This document shows, one piece after another, positions 18,698-27,514 of a stretch of 52,510 nucleotides of DNA. Made by a program: the position numbers and the translations under genes. The stretch comes from Phaeodactylibacter xiamenensis (GTDB lineage: Bacteria; Bacteroidota; Bacteroidia; Chitinophagales; Saprospiraceae), in assembly GCF_000759025.1 (NCBI RefSeq), contig NZ_JPOS01000054.1, forward strand, positions 1 through 52,510, given 5' to 3'. The notes beneath the pieces were generated by a model, which did no database searches, was not told the DNA's origin, and saw only the letters and a list, made by a program, of their open reading frames with translations. Positions within the stretch are counted from its first letter, which is position 1. Every line of letters starts with the position of its first letter.

Positions 18698-19603
18698 ATG
18701 TCTGACTCGATTCTAAAGATTGAATCCATCTCCCAGCTTCACGAGCTGCTGGGCTGTGGTAAGCCAGAACATCCGCTCATCACCGTGCTTGACCCGCAGC
18801 AATTGCAGGTGCCTGCCCAGATGCATAATGTGCGCGTAGTCTCCAACTTCTACGCCGTTTGGTTAAAAACAACCGATTGCGGTATAGAGTACGGGCGCAA
18901 CCACTACGATTTCGAGGAAGGCGCATTGGTCTTCACCGCTCCGCAGCAAGTCGTATCGGTAAGCGGGGAAGTGGCAGAGGATGAAGCGGGCTGGATGCTG
19001 TTTTTTCACCCCGACCTGATCCGGTCCACGGGGCTCGGTGAGAAAATTGACCAGTATACCTTCTTCTCCTATGAGATACACGAAGCCCTGCACCTGTCGG
19101 ATGCAGAGAAAGCTACGATCACGCAGTGTATCTATAACATCAAAGACGAGTACGAACAGCGCATTGACGATCACAGCCAAAGTGTAATTGTCTCCAATAT
19201 CGAGCTGTTGCTCAATTACTGCCGCCGCTACTACGCCCGGCAGTTCAATACCCGGACGACTGCCAACAAGGACCTACTGACCCGTTTTGAGCGGGTGTTA
19301 AAGGACTATTTCGACTCCGGTCAGCTCATTAAAAAGGGCATACCCACAGTGCAGAACCTGGCCGGGGAGGTCCACCTGTCCGCTGACTACCTCAGCGATT
19401 TGCTCAAAAAAGAGACGGGCCGGTCTGCCAAAGACCACATCAATGACTTTGTAGTGGAAAAGGCCAAGTACCTCCTGCTCAACAGTCAGGATACCATCAG
19501 CGGCATTGCCTATGAGCTGGGCTTTAACTACCCGCACTACTTCAGCCGCCTGTTTAAAGCAAAGACCGGACAAACACCACAGGAATTCCGTTCGTTAAAT
19601 TAA
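18698..19603 (+). CDS. AraC-family transcriptional regulator
   Basis: The 301-residue protein has an N-terminal cupin-like sensing half (residues ~1-165, including GALVFTAPQQVVSVSGE) and a C-terminal AraC/XylS DNA-binding domain (~205-301). That domain has two helix-turn-helix units: LAGEVHLSADYLSDLLKKE, and the signature ISGIAYELGFNYPHYFSRLFK.KTG.TPQEFR. It probably acts as a one-component regulator responding to a small molecule. It is followed, on the same strand and after 100 bp, by an SDR-family reductase gene. AraC regulators often control the gene beside them, so that gene is the best candidate target. The start ATG is in a weak context but gives the usual family length. Confidence 0.9.
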   Translation: MSDSILKIESISQLHELLGCGKPEHPLITVLDPQQLQVPAQMHNVRVVSNFYAVWLKTTDCGIEYGRNHYDFEEGALVFTAPQQVVSVSGEVAEDEAGWMLFFHPDLIRSTGLGEKIDQYTFFSYEIHEALHLSDAEKATITQCIYNIKDEYEQRIDDHSQSVIVSNIELLLNYCRRYYARQFNTRTTANKDLLTRFERVLKDYFDSGQLIKKGIPTVQNLAGEVHLSADYLSDLLKKETGRSAKDHINDFVVEKAKYLLLNSQDTISGIAYELGFNYPHYFSRLFKAKTGQTPQEFRSLN

Positions 19604-19610
19604 GCATCAT

Positions 19611-19657
19611 TTCTACCGTAGTAAGCGGTTCACCAGGTGCTAAAACCATTGGTAGAA
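19611..19657. promoter_or_regulatory. Possible operator: 7-bp inverted repeat between the araC-type gene and the SDR gene
   Basis: TTCTACC (19611-19617) and GGTAGAA (19651-19657) are exact inverted copies, with centres 40 bp apart. They lie in the 100-bp gap just before the SDR gene. The spacing would suit a regulator dimer or loop, but the arms are short and AraC sites are more often direct repeats. Confidence 0.2.
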
Positions 19658-19703
19658 TAGTCTGCTGCGGCCCATTCCATACAAATATTAAAATTCAAAC
19701 TCA

Positions 19704-20762
19704 ATGACCATGATAGATCAAAGCAAACCCGTAATGGTAACCGGAGCAACCGGATACGTAGCCGGATGGCTGGTGAAGCAACTCCTCGAAGCAGGCCTGA
19801 CAGTCCACGCTGCCGTCAGGAACCCTTCAAAAACCGAAAAAATCGCTCACCTGGAGCAGATTGCTGCCGCATCAAAAGGCTCCATCAAATACTTCAAAGC
19901 CGATCTGCTGAAAGACGGTTCTTATGCCGAGGCCATGGAAGGCTGTGAACTCGTTTACCACACCGCTTCCCCCTTTACCTCCAATTTTGAAGATGCGCAG
20001 AGAGACCTTGTAGACCCTGCGGTCCTGGGAACAAAAAACGTGCTGGAGCAAGCCGACAAAACCGCCTCCGTCAAGCGGGTGGTCCTCACCAGCAGCTGCG
20101 CTTCCATCTACACCGATGCCAGCGAGGTGAAAGATACTCCAAAGGGCATGCTGACGGAAGACATCTGGAACACCACCGCTTCCCTGGAGTATCAGCCCTA
20201 TTCCTACTCCAAGACCATGGCGGAGCGCGCCGCCTGGGAGATCAACGAAAAGCAAAGCCGCTGGGACCTCGTGGTCATCAACCCCTGCCTGGTGATGGGC
20301 CCGCCCCTCAATCCTAAAGCCACCACTTCCGAAAGCTTCAACCTGCTCAAGCAACTGGGCGATGGTACCCTTAAGACCGGTGTGCCTAATGTCGGTATCG
20401 GCCTGGTGGACGTACGCGATGTTGCCAACGCCCACTTTCAGGCTGGCTTCCGACCGGAAGCAGAAGGCCGGCATATCACCTGCGGGCACAATACTAACTT
20501 TTTGGCATTAGCCCAGGCTTTACAGCCCAAATACGGCAAAGACTATCCGGTACCTAAGAATGCCCTGCCCAAGTGGCTGGTGGTCCTTGCCGGTCCGTTG
20601 CTGGACAAATCTCTGGACCGCAAGTTCCTGCGCAACAACGTCAACCACGTCTGGCGCGCCGACAACAGCAAGAGCCGCGAGAAGCTGGGCGTCACTTACC
20701 GGCCTATGCAGGAAACGATGGAAGACTCTTTTGCGGCACTGATTGAGGCGGGAGTTTTTTAA
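19704..20762 (+). CDS. Extended short-chain dehydrogenase/reductase (NAD-dependent epimerase/dihydroflavonol-reductase-like)
   Basis: The 352-residue protein has a Rossmann nucleotide-binding motif at residues 14-21 (GATGYVAG), an active-site Tyr-Lys pair at Y166-K170 (YSYSK), and a preceding SSCASIY strand with the catalytic serine region. The order and length fit the extended SDR branch that includes dihydroflavonol reductase and methylglyoxal/aldehyde reductases, which use NADP(H) to reduce carbonyl groups. The true substrate cannot be read from sequence. A second ATG at 19710 is an equally good start. The gene lies behind an AraC-type regulator, suggesting an inducible detoxification or catabolic step. 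Confidence 0.88.
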   Translation: MTMIDQSKPVMVTGATGYVAGWLVKQLLEAGLTVHAAVRNPSKTEKIAHLEQIAAASKGSIKYFKADLLKDGSYAEAMEGCELVYHTASPFTSNFEDAQRDLVDPAVLGTKNVLEQADKTASVKRVVLTSSCASIYTDASEVKDTPKGMLTEDIWNTTASLEYQPYSYSKTMAERAAWEINEKQSRWDLVVINPCLVMGPPLNPKATTSESFNLLKQLGDGTLKTGVPNVGIGLVDVRDVANAHFQAGFRPEAEGRHITCGHNTNFLALAQALQPKYGKDYPVPKNALPKWLVVLAGPLLDKSLDRKFLRNNVNHVWRADNSKSREKLGVTYRPMQETMEDSFAALIEAGVF

Positions 20763-20884
20763 CGATTGGTAAAAGCGCTTAAAGGGGATACTGATGGCTA
20801 AGGGCTTCCCGAAAAAATAGGTTTTCCACCTTGTGTTGTACTTTGTGTGTATTGCCCGGCAGTCTGCAATTAGAACGAAAAAAA

Positions 20885-21301
20885 ATGACTCAAAGAATAG
20901 CACATATTGCTTTACTTGTGAAAGATTATGATGACGCGATTGAATTTTATACCCAAAAATTGGATTTCATATTGCTTGAGGACACGAGAATAAGTGAAAA
21001 GAAAAGATGGGTAATGGTTGCATCACCAGGAGCAAAAGAATGCTCCCTGTTACTTGCCAAGGCAGCGAATGAACAGCAAACAAAAAGTATAGGTAATCAA
21101 ACAGGAGGACGAGTTGGATTTTTTCTCTTCACAGATGATTTTTGGAGAGATTATAACAAATTGACGGCCAGAGAAGTAAGCTTTGTAAGGCCACCAGCTG
21201 AGTTTGAATATGGAACTGTGGCAGTATTCAAAGACTTATATGGAAATTTGTGGGATTTGATTGAACCCAATGAGAATAACAAAGGATTGATGATAAAATG
21301 A
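20885..21301 (+). CDS. VOC (glyoxalase/bleomycin-resistance fold) protein
   Basis: The ATG at 20885 follows an A-rich leader (gaacgaaaaaaa) and gives a 138-residue protein. The earlier in-frame start near 20831 adds an unrelated stretch and is rejected. The protein has the VOC pattern: an N-terminal beta strand IAHIALLVKDYDDAIEFYTQKL, a middle strand with GGRVGFFLFTDD, and the C-terminal strand TVAVFKDLYGNLWDLIEP, whose final Glu is a typical metal ligand. Members act as glyoxalases, dioxygenases or drug-binding proteins; the exact role is unknown. The gene is conspicuously AT-rich with A-ending codons compared with its GC-richer neighbours, suggesting recent acquisition. Confidence 0.85.
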   Translation: MTQRIAHIALLVKDYDDAIEFYTQKLDFILLEDTRISEKKRWVMVASPGAKECSLLLAKAANEQQTKSIGNQTGGRVGFFLFTDDFWRDYNKLTAREVSFVRPPAEFEYGTVAVFKDLYGNLWDLIEPNENNKGLMIK

Positions 21302-21441
21302 CAGCAGGCAGGAACGCATATCGACTATGGCTGCTGAACCTCTGTTAGCAAGGGTTATCCTTAAAGCCTTCGCCAATGCTGTATTTTGCATGATCAGAGA
21401 TTTGGAATTTAACCCATTAGAAGTCGGATTGAGTCCAATCC

Positions 21442-22560
21442 TCAGTTATAATCCTCCCACCAGTCCACAACCGGTGGCCTTGCCTCACTGCTCACCCTTT
21501 CCCCAATCTTCGGTACCACAATATCCAGTTTTTCCTGCGCTGCTGCCTTCACAAACCGCTGTACCGGATCCCGCCAGTCGTGTGGGGCAAGCTTGAAGCC
21601 GCCCCAGTGAACGGGCGTGCTAACTTTCGCGCCGGCCTCAATCGCCCCCTGCACCGCTTCCTCCGGCAGGGCATGTATCTGAGTCCAAAGCTTGTAGTAC
21701 TGCCCACATTCCATAAATGCCCAGTCGAACGGGCCGAAGCGCTCCCCAATTTCCCGGAAGTGGGTGTCATAACCGCCATCGCCGCTCCAGTAGACCTTGT
21801 AATCCGGTGTTTGCAGCACCCAGCCTCCCCAGAGGCATTTCGTGCGGTCGGTCAGCCCGCGGCCGGAAAAGTGGCGTGATGGGGTGAAGGTGAGCTGCAC
21901 ATTGCTCACCTGCCCTTCGTCCCACCAGTCCATTTCCGTAACCTGCTCCGGGGCAATGCCCCATCGGCGGAGGTGGCGTTTCACGCCAAGGGCAACGTAG
22001 AAATGCCCGGCTTTGTCTTTCAGGCGCTGAATGCTGCTATAATCCAGGTGGTCGTAGTGGTCGTGTGTCAGAAAAACCGCATCAAGGTCAGGCAGCTGAT
22101 CGATAACCGACAGAGTATTATCGCTAAAGCGCTTAGTGCGAATGGGGCCCACCGGGGAGGCATCCGGCCCAAGCATGGGGTCAATCAGCAGGTTTTGACC
22201 ACCCAGCCGCATCAGGCATACGGCATGCCCGTACCAGATGAACTGAAAAGGCGCAGTGCTGTTTTCCCAAGTCTCCAAATCAAAGGGGACAACCGGGATC
22301 GGGCGCTGCGGGATTTTGTGCTTGGCATCTTTCAGGTTATCCTGAATGAGCCCCGGCAGATTGGACAGGCTCACATCATCGCCGGTAGGGCTCAGGTTTT
22401 CAAAAATCTTGCCGTTCCAATGCGGGGAGCGGGCGTAGTTTTGCCGGTCTTCGGGTGTGATTTTTCCGCCAAACTGCGGGTGGAATGTAAGGTAAGCCCA
22501 GAGCGCCACGCCAAGACAAAGCAGGATGGAAAGAAGGATAATAATTGTCAAGAGGTACAA
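21442..22560 (-). CDS. Membrane-anchored metallo-beta-lactamase-fold hydrolase (NAPE-PLD/UlaG-like)
   Basis: The 372-residue protein has an N-terminal hydrophobic anchor (residues ~3-25) and then a metallo-beta-lactamase fold. Its metal motif is LTHDHYDHLDY; later ligand positions are PSRHFSGRG, YWSGDGGYD and PVHWGGF. This layout matches the NAPE-PLD/RomA-like branch, whose best-known member hydrolyses N-acyl phosphatidylethanolamine; the substrate here is unproven. No ATG fits: the frame is closed by a stop a few codons upstream, so the start is a TTG at 22560 or the next TTG at 22551. It is convergent with the VOC gene. Confidence 0.82.
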   Translation of the reverse strand: MYLLTIIILLSILLCLGVALWAYLTFHPQFGGKITPEDRQNYARSPHWNGKIFENLSPTGDDVSLSNLPGLIQDNLKDAKHKIPQRPIPVVPFDLETWENSTAPFQFIWYGHAVCLMRLGGQNLLIDPMLGPDASPVGPIRTKRFSDNTLSVIDQLPDLDAVFLTHDHYDHLDYSSIQRLKDKAGHFYVALGVKRHLRRWGIAPEQVTEMDWWDEGQVSNVQLTFTPSRHFSGRGLTDRTKCLWGGWVLQTPDYKVYWSGDGGYDTHFREIGERFGPFDWAFMECGQYYKLWTQIHALPEEAVQGAIEAGAKVSTPVHWGGFKLAPHDWRDPVQRFVKAAAQEKLDIVVPKIGERVSSEARPPVVDWWEDYN

Positions 22561-22951
22561 GATTTTGAATCAAAAGGGAATCGTCAAAGAAAGCTAAACA
22601 GAATGAGTTATCTTAGACTTTGGTCCGGATTTCAGCTGCATTCCGGGTTTTGTGTTAGTATTTCCGGGAACAGGCATGCATAAATCCGGTTGATTTGGAT
22701 CAACTTTGACCAACAACTATACTGACGATTAAGTGGTTTGCCACAGCAAACCTACTCAATGTCAGTATTTACGCTGGGAAGTGGCTTGCGCTTGCCCTGA
22801 CAAGCTATGCTTCGTCAGTGGTCGATGTCGCAAATCCAAGATCCCAGACGATGAATGTCTGGATCAGTGACCCGACATTTATCGTTCCCCGTGCTGGCCG
22901 TTAGCGCCAGTAGGTGACCACTTCGTATTGCGTATAAACCGCTGAATAGAA
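22561..22951. other. 391-bp divergent intergenic region
   Basis: This region separates the minus-strand hydrolase from the plus-strand cytochrome operon and should hold promoters for both. I see no convincing coding frame. An imperfect inverted repeat (gatcccagac / gtctggatc) lies at 22840-22865 and a small one (gtttg/caaac) lies near 22737. No promoter could be assigned with confidence. Confidence 0.45.
22840..22865. promoter_or_regulatory. Imperfect inverted repeat upstream of the cytochrome/molybdenum hydroxylase operon
   Basis: The arms gatcccagac and gtctggatc pair around a 7-nt loop with one bulged base, about 87 bp before the cytochrome start codon. It could be an operator or a leader hairpin; nothing indicates which protein would bind. 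Confidence 0.25.
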
Positions 22952-23575
22952 ATGAAAAAAGCACACCGAGCCTATCTGGCTTTTTCCTTGCTTCTGGGCC
23001 TACTGGTTTTTGGCTTTAGCACCCCAAGATCGCACCCTCCTGAACCTAAACTACCGGAAAGGAACAAAAGCACTGCCGCTGAACTCACCCCCGAGCAAGC
23101 TTTCGATCTTATGATGGAGGTTCTGACCCACAAACGCTGTGTCAATTGCCACCCTTCCGATGACTATCCACGGCAGGGAGAAGACAGCCATATTCACAAT
23201 TTTGGCGTACAGCGCGGACCGGACAACCATGGGGTCGCCGCTCTTCAATGCCAAACCTGCCATCAGTCTGAGAACAACAACCACGCCGGCGTGCCCGGTG
23301 CCCCGGAATGGAGCCTTGCCCCCCGTAAAATGGCCTGGCAGGGGCTGACGCGGGTGGAAATTGCCCGGTCTATGCTTAATCCCGACAACAACGGCGGCCG
23401 CACCCTTGAAGAAACCGTCCACCACCTCACCGAACACGAACTGGTTCTCTGGGCCTGGGAGCCGGGCGTGGACGCCAACGGTACACCCCGTGAAAAACCG
23501 CCGGTGCCCAAGGCGGAATACATCAAAGCCGTGAAAACCTGGGCAGCGGGCGGCGCTCCGATCCCCGAAGAATAA
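22952..23575 (+). CDS. Di-haem cytochrome c partner of the molybdenum hydroxylase
   Basis: The 207-residue protein has an N-terminal signal/anchor segment (residues ~8-24) and two covalent haem-binding motifs: CVNCH at 63-67 and CQTCH at 100-104. It should therefore be matured in the periplasm. The C-terminal half (MLNPDNNGGRTLEETVHHL...) has no further haem motif. Its stop codon is 26 bp before the 2Fe-2S subunit gene, and all three genes read in the same direction. The likely role is to take electrons from the molybdenum enzyme and pass them to the respiratory chain. The family is usually annotated as an isoquinoline 1-oxidoreductase-associated cytochrome; the function is inferred from context. 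Confidence 0.85.
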   Translation: MKKAHRAYLAFSLLLGLLVFGFSTPRSHPPEPKLPERNKSTAAELTPEQAFDLMMEVLTHKRCVNCHPSDDYPRQGEDSHIHNFGVQRGPDNHGVAALQCQTCHQSENNNHAGVPGAPEWSLAPRKMAWQGLTRVEIARSMLNPDNNGGRTLEETVHHLTEHELVLWAWEPGVDANGTPREKPPVPKAEYIKAVKTWAAGGAPIPEE

Positions 23576-23601
23576 TCTGATCAACCGGAAAACAAAAAAA
23601 T

Positions 23602-24084
23602 ATGACGATTTCATTCAACATAAACGGGCAGCCCACCTCCCTTGACGTGGATGGCGATACGCCCCTGCTGTGGGTCGTTCGGGACATGCTCGACCTGAAA
23701 GGCACTAAATTTGGCTGCGGCAAGGCGGCCTGTGGAGCCTGTACCCTCCATGTGGATGGCAAGGCCATCCGCTCCTGTTCCTACGCCGTGAAGTACGCTG
23801 AGGGCAAAAATATCACGACCATCGAAGGGCTTTCCAACGGCGATCAGCTCCATCCGGTACAGCAAGCCTGGATGGAGGAAATTGTCCCTCAGTGTGGCTA
23901 TTGCCAACCCGGCTTTATGATGGCAACGGCAGCCCTTCTGTCGGAAATCCCCAATCCCACGGATGAGGATATCAACAACAATATCGTCAACGTCTGCCGC
24001 TGCGCCACGTACTACCGAATGCGCAAAGCCATCCACCGGGCAGCCGATATCCAATCCCAAAACGCTAAAAACCAGCCCTCATGA
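23602..24084 (+). CDS. iorA: 2Fe-2S subunit of an isoquinoline 1-oxidoreductase-type molybdenum hydroxylase
   Basis: This 160-residue protein is the small electron-transfer subunit. The N-terminal plant-ferredoxin-like domain has C39, C44, C47 and C59 (GCGKAACGACTLHVDGKAIRSC region). The C-terminal helical domain has C98, C101, C132 and C134 (QCGYCQPG and CRCATYYRMRKAI). All eight cluster ligands for the two 2Fe-2S centres are present. There is no signal peptide; such subunits are typically carried across the membrane with a Tat-targeted large subunit. The gene overlaps the next by four bases (ATGA), suggesting translational coupling. Assignment to the Ior type rather than CO dehydrogenase rests on the two-subunit layout with no FAD subunit. 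Confidence 0.92.
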   Translation: MTISFNINGQPTSLDVDGDTPLLWVVRDMLDLKGTKFGCGKAACGACTLHVDGKAIRSCSYAVKYAEGKNITTIEGLSNGDQLHPVQQAWMEEIVPQCGYCQPGFMMATAALLSEIPNPTDEDINNNIVNVCRCATYYRMRKAIHRAADIQSQNAKNQPS

Positions 24085-26249
24085 GCACTCCAAAACCCAA
24101 AAAGAAATTCTCCCGGAGAAAATTCATTGTCCGTTCAACGGTAGGCGTGGGCGTTGCCATTGGCGCGACCTACTTTACCCGCCCGCTATGGCGGCGCTCC
24201 ATTGCCGGCTTTGTCAATTCCGCAGAGCTCCCCTACAACGGCAGTACCGATGAGCCCCGCCTGTGGTTTGAAGTCACGGCTGACAATGAGGTTATCCTCA
24301 ACTCCCCCAAAGTAGAGATGGGGCAGGGTACCTTCACCGGGCTGGCACAAATTGCAGCTGACGAACTGGAGGTGGACATCCAACAAATCAAAGTTATTCA
24401 TGCGCCAACCGCTTCCGGCAATATCGACGGCACTTCCACGGGCGGCAGTACCTCCATTTCCAGCCTGTGGCAACCCCTGCGCGAACTGGCTGCCACGATG
24501 CGGGAGATGCTGAAAATCGAAGCTTCCAAACAGCTGGGTACGGATGCCGCTGCACTTACGGTCAAAAACGGGGTGGTTGCCCACAACGGGCAGACCTTAA
24601 CCTACGGCGAGATCGTGAAGAACGTCACCGAGTGGGAAATACCCGAAACGCCTCCGCTCAAGGATGTTTCGACCTATAAATTTGTGGGTAAGCCGGTGCC
24701 CCGGGTCGACTTAAAAGACAAGGTGATCGGTGCGCCTATGTTTGGCATGGACGCGAGCCTGCCCGATATGCTGTACGGCGCTGTGGTACGATCCGAGCGC
24801 ATTGGAGCCACCTTCGTAGGGGCTGATACGAGTTCGGCGGAAAAGATGCCGGGCGTCGTCAAGGTGGTCAAGGAACCGGACTTCGTTGGTGTAGTCGCCA
24901 CCTCCCAAATGGCAGCCGAACAGGCCAAACAAGCCATCAAAGCCGAATGGGCAACCGAGCGCAACTGGCAATCAGAAGACATTGAGGCGATGATCAAAGT
25001 AGGGCAGGGTGACCCGGTAACGATTCAGAAGACCGGGCGGGCGAAGCGTATTCTGGACAACGAGGAGGAGGTCATTACGGCAGAATTTACCAGCCCGATC
25101 GGTGCACATGCCCAAATGGAGCCCAACGGAGCGGTCGCCCATGTGGAAAATGACAACGCCACGATCATAATGTCCACACAGGTGGTGAATCTGACCCGGA
25201 AAGAAGTCGCTGACCGGCTCGGGTTAGCCCCGGAGGATGTCAACATCATTCCTACGTATCTTGGCGGAGGGTTCGGCCGCCGTTTGCATACGCCCAATGC
25301 AGTACAGGCTGCTGTGCTCTCAAAAGCCGTAGGTAAGCCCGTGAAGTGCTTTTTCAACCGTCGGGAGGAGTTTCAGAATGATACCTTCCGGCCGCCCACT
25401 CATCATGTGTTGCGGGGTGTGTTGGATAAGCAAGGGAAGATCAAAGCCATTGAGCACAATTTATCAAGTGGCGATGTCATGTTTGGCTCTCCCATGTTCC
25501 CTGGTATTGCCGAGCCTGTTCTGGGGGCCGATGTCGGTGCCTGGCGGGGCGGTATGATTCAGTACGAAGCCATCCCCAATTTCCGGACGGTATCCTGGCG
25601 GGTGAAGCTCCCTTTTGCCACAAGCTGGTGGCGGAGCCTGGGCTTACTGGCCAATACCTTTGCCATCGAAAGTTTTATGGACGAGCTGGCACTGAAAGCC
25701 GGTAAGGATCCCGTTCAGTTCCGCCTGGAGCACATTCAGGAGGATGAGGCCGGGCACCGCCTGCGCGAGGTCATCAAAGCTGCAGCTGACAAAGCCGGCT
25801 GGAAAGACGAGGTCGTCAATGGTCGGGCGATGGGCTTCGCGGCTTCCACAGATGCGCGGACACCCTGTGCGCAGGTGGCAGAGGTCTCGATTGAAAATGG
25901 CGAAATCAAAGTGCACAAAGTAACCTGCGCGATCGACCCCGGCATAGCGGTCAACCCTGATCAGGTGCGGGCACAGTGCGAGGGCAGCATCATCATGGGG
26001 CAGAGTGCGGCCATGTACGAGCGTATGTTCGTGAAAGACGGGCAGCTGCTGCCTACGATCTACGGCCCCTACCGGATGGCGCTGATGCGGGATGCCCCAA
26101 AGGAAATTGATGTGGTCATCCTGGAAAATGCAGATGCCCCCGGTGCGGTCGGTGAACCCCCGCTGGGTCCGATTGGCGCGGCGATTGCCAATGCAGTCTT
26201 CCGGCTTACCGGTGAGCGGCTCCGGTCGTTACCGTTGACGATTGCCTAA
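24081..26249 (+). CDS. iorB: Molybdopterin-binding large subunit, isoquinoline 1-oxidoreductase/aldehyde dehydrogenase type
   Basis: The 722-residue catalytic subunit belongs to the xanthine oxidase family. Residues 11-15 (SRRKF) followed by a hydrophobic stretch form a twin-arginine signal, so the folded complex is probably periplasmic. Cofactor motifs include KVEMGQGTFTGLAQIAADEL near residue 75, GAHAQMEPNGAVAHV, YLGGGFGRRL, and GEPPLGPIGAAIANA near the C-terminus, which holds the catalytic glutamate of the family. Enzymes of this type oxidise N-heterocycles or aldehydes with water as the oxygen source; the substrate here is unknown. With the cytochrome and 2Fe-2S genes it makes a compact three-gene electron-transfer unit. 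No dedicated cofactor-insertion chaperone gene is seen nearby. Confidence 0.92.
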   Translation: MSTPKPKKKFSRRKFIVRSTVGVGVAIGATYFTRPLWRRSIAGFVNSAELPYNGSTDEPRLWFEVTADNEVILNSPKVEMGQGTFTGLAQIAADELEVDIQQIKVIHAPTASGNIDGTSTGGSTSISSLWQPLRELAATMREMLKIEASKQLGTDAAALTVKNGVVAHNGQTLTYGEIVKNVTEWEIPETPPLKDVSTYKFVGKPVPRVDLKDKVIGAPMFGMDASLPDMLYGAVVRSERIGATFVGADTSSAEKMPGVVKVVKEPDFVGVVATSQMAAEQAKQAIKAEWATERNWQSEDIEAMIKVGQGDPVTIQKTGRAKRILDNEEEVITAEFTSPIGAHAQMEPNGAVAHVENDNATIIMSTQVVNLTRKEVADRLGLAPEDVNIIPTYLGGGFGRRLHTPNAVQAAVLSKAVGKPVKCFFNRREEFQNDTFRPPTHHVLRGVLDKQGKIKAIEHNLSSGDVMFGSPMFPGIAEPVLGADVGAWRGGMIQYEAIPNFRTVSWRVKLPFATSWWRSLGLLANTFAIESFMDELALKAGKDPVQFRLEHIQEDEAGHRLREVIKAAADKAGWKDEVVNGRAMGFAASTDARTPCAQVAEVSIENGEIKVHKVTCAIDPGIAVNPDQVRAQCEGSIIMGQSAAMYERMFVKDGQLLPTIYGPYRMALMRDAPKEIDVVILENADAPGAVGEPPLGPIGAAIANAVFRLTGERLRSLPLTIA

Positions 26250-26292
26250 ATATGGCTTTTGATTCCCGGAAAAATGCCATCTTTGTCAGGAC

Positions 26293-27339
26293 ATGAAAAC
26301 GGTAGACATGAGCAATCCTTACCTTGATCCCACGGGTGACGAATTTACGCCAGACGAGCAGACCGCCGAAGTGCAGTTGCGCCCGCAGGCCCTGGATGAC
26401 TTTAGCGGTCAGCCCAAAATTGTGGAGAATCTGCAAATCTTCATTCAGGCAGCCCTGGGCAGGGGAGAGGCTTTGGACCATGTACTGCTGCATGGTCCTC
26501 CCGGACTGGGCAAAACGACCCTTTCCCACATTATCGCCAATGAGCTGCAGGCGGAGCTGAAGATGACTTCCGGCCCTGTACTGGAAAAACCCGGTGATCT
26601 GGCAGGCTTGCTCACCAACCTGGAAGAAGGCGATGTACTCTTCATAGACGAAATCCACCGCCTGAATACGGTGGTGGAGGAATACCTCTATTCCGCTATG
26701 GAGGACTACCGCATTGACATTATGATCGACAGCGGCCCTAATGCGCGGAGCATACAGATCGAGCTGAACCCCTTTACGCTGGTTGGCGCCACTACCCGAA
26801 TGGGCTTACTGACGGCTCCTATGCGGGCCCGCTTTGGCATCAACTGCCACCTCGATTACTACGATACCAAGACCCTCAACCGCATTATCAAACGATCAGC
26901 GGGCATACTTGACGTGCCGATCACGGAAGATGGCGCTAAGGAAATCGCCCGCCGCAGCCGGGGCACGCCGCGTATTGCCAATGCCTTGTTACGCCGTATC
27001 CGTGATTTCGCACAGATTAAAGGCAATGGTACCATCGACCGGAAGATTGCCGAATACGGCCTTTCTGCCCTCAATGTAGACGAAGGCGGCCTGGATGAAA
27101 TGGACAATAAAATCCTTTCCACCATTATCCATAAATTCAAAGGCGGACCAGTGGGCATCACCACTATCGGCACTGCAGTAGGAGAGGAGGCCGGTACAAT
27201 TGAGGAAGTACATGAACCCTTCCTGATTATGGAAGGCTACATTCAGCGTACGCCCCGGGGGAGAGAGGCTACAGAGAAAGCCTACAAGCATTTGGGTGTA
27301 GTGCCGCCTGGCCGTGCAGGCACTTTGTTTGATGAGTAG
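26293..27339 (+). CDS. ruvB: Holliday junction branch-migration ATPase RuvB
   Basis: The 348-residue AAA+ motor works with RuvA and RuvC in recombinational repair. Walker A is GPPGLGKT (68-75), Walker B is [10 protein letters not shown] (D119-E120), sensor 1 is LVGATTRMG, and the arginine-finger region is APMRARFGI. The C-terminal winged-helix domain (residues ~270-340) ends in GRAGTLFDE. Start choice is uncertain: ATG at 26293, or ATG at 26308, which gives the family-typical [15 protein letters not shown] start. The ATG at 26293 has a cagga-like sequence just before it. The gene lies 43 bp after the molybdenum hydroxylase and may share its transcript. ruvA and ruvC are not in the window. Confidence 0.97.
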   Translation: MKTVDMSNPYLDPTGDEFTPDEQTAEVQLRPQALDDFSGQPKIVENLQIFIQAALGRGEALDHVLLHGPPGLGKTTLSHIIANELQAELKMTSGPVLEKPGDLAGLLTNLEEGDVLFIDEIHRLNTVVEEYLYSAMEDYRIDIMIDSGPNARSIQIELNPFTLVGATTRMGLLTAPMRARFGINCHLDYYDTKTLNRIIKRSAGILDVPITEDGAKEIARRSRGTPRIANALLRRIRDFAQIKGNGTIDRKIAEYGLSALNVDEGGLDEMDNKILSTIIHKFKGGPVGITTIGTAVGEEAGTIEEVHEPFLIMEGYIQRTPRGREATEKAYKHLGVVPPGRAGTLFDE

Positions 27340-27514
27340 GGGGGCACTACCTTCCGTGTATTCTTTGCCCGTACGGGCGGGTATTCAGTGGTTCCCAATT
27401 CTGGCTTTCAATATACAGCAATTCTGAGATCCCGGACTGAGAATGGGCTGTCGGTATATCCTCCGGAGGAACGATTACACGAGGCTTGACGTTTCTCCTT
27501 GAAATCTAAGGACC

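Noticed and set aside
21973-22683. 236-residue plus-strand open frame
   Set aside because: It is antisense of the metallo-beta-lactamase-fold gene and shows no protein-like pattern.
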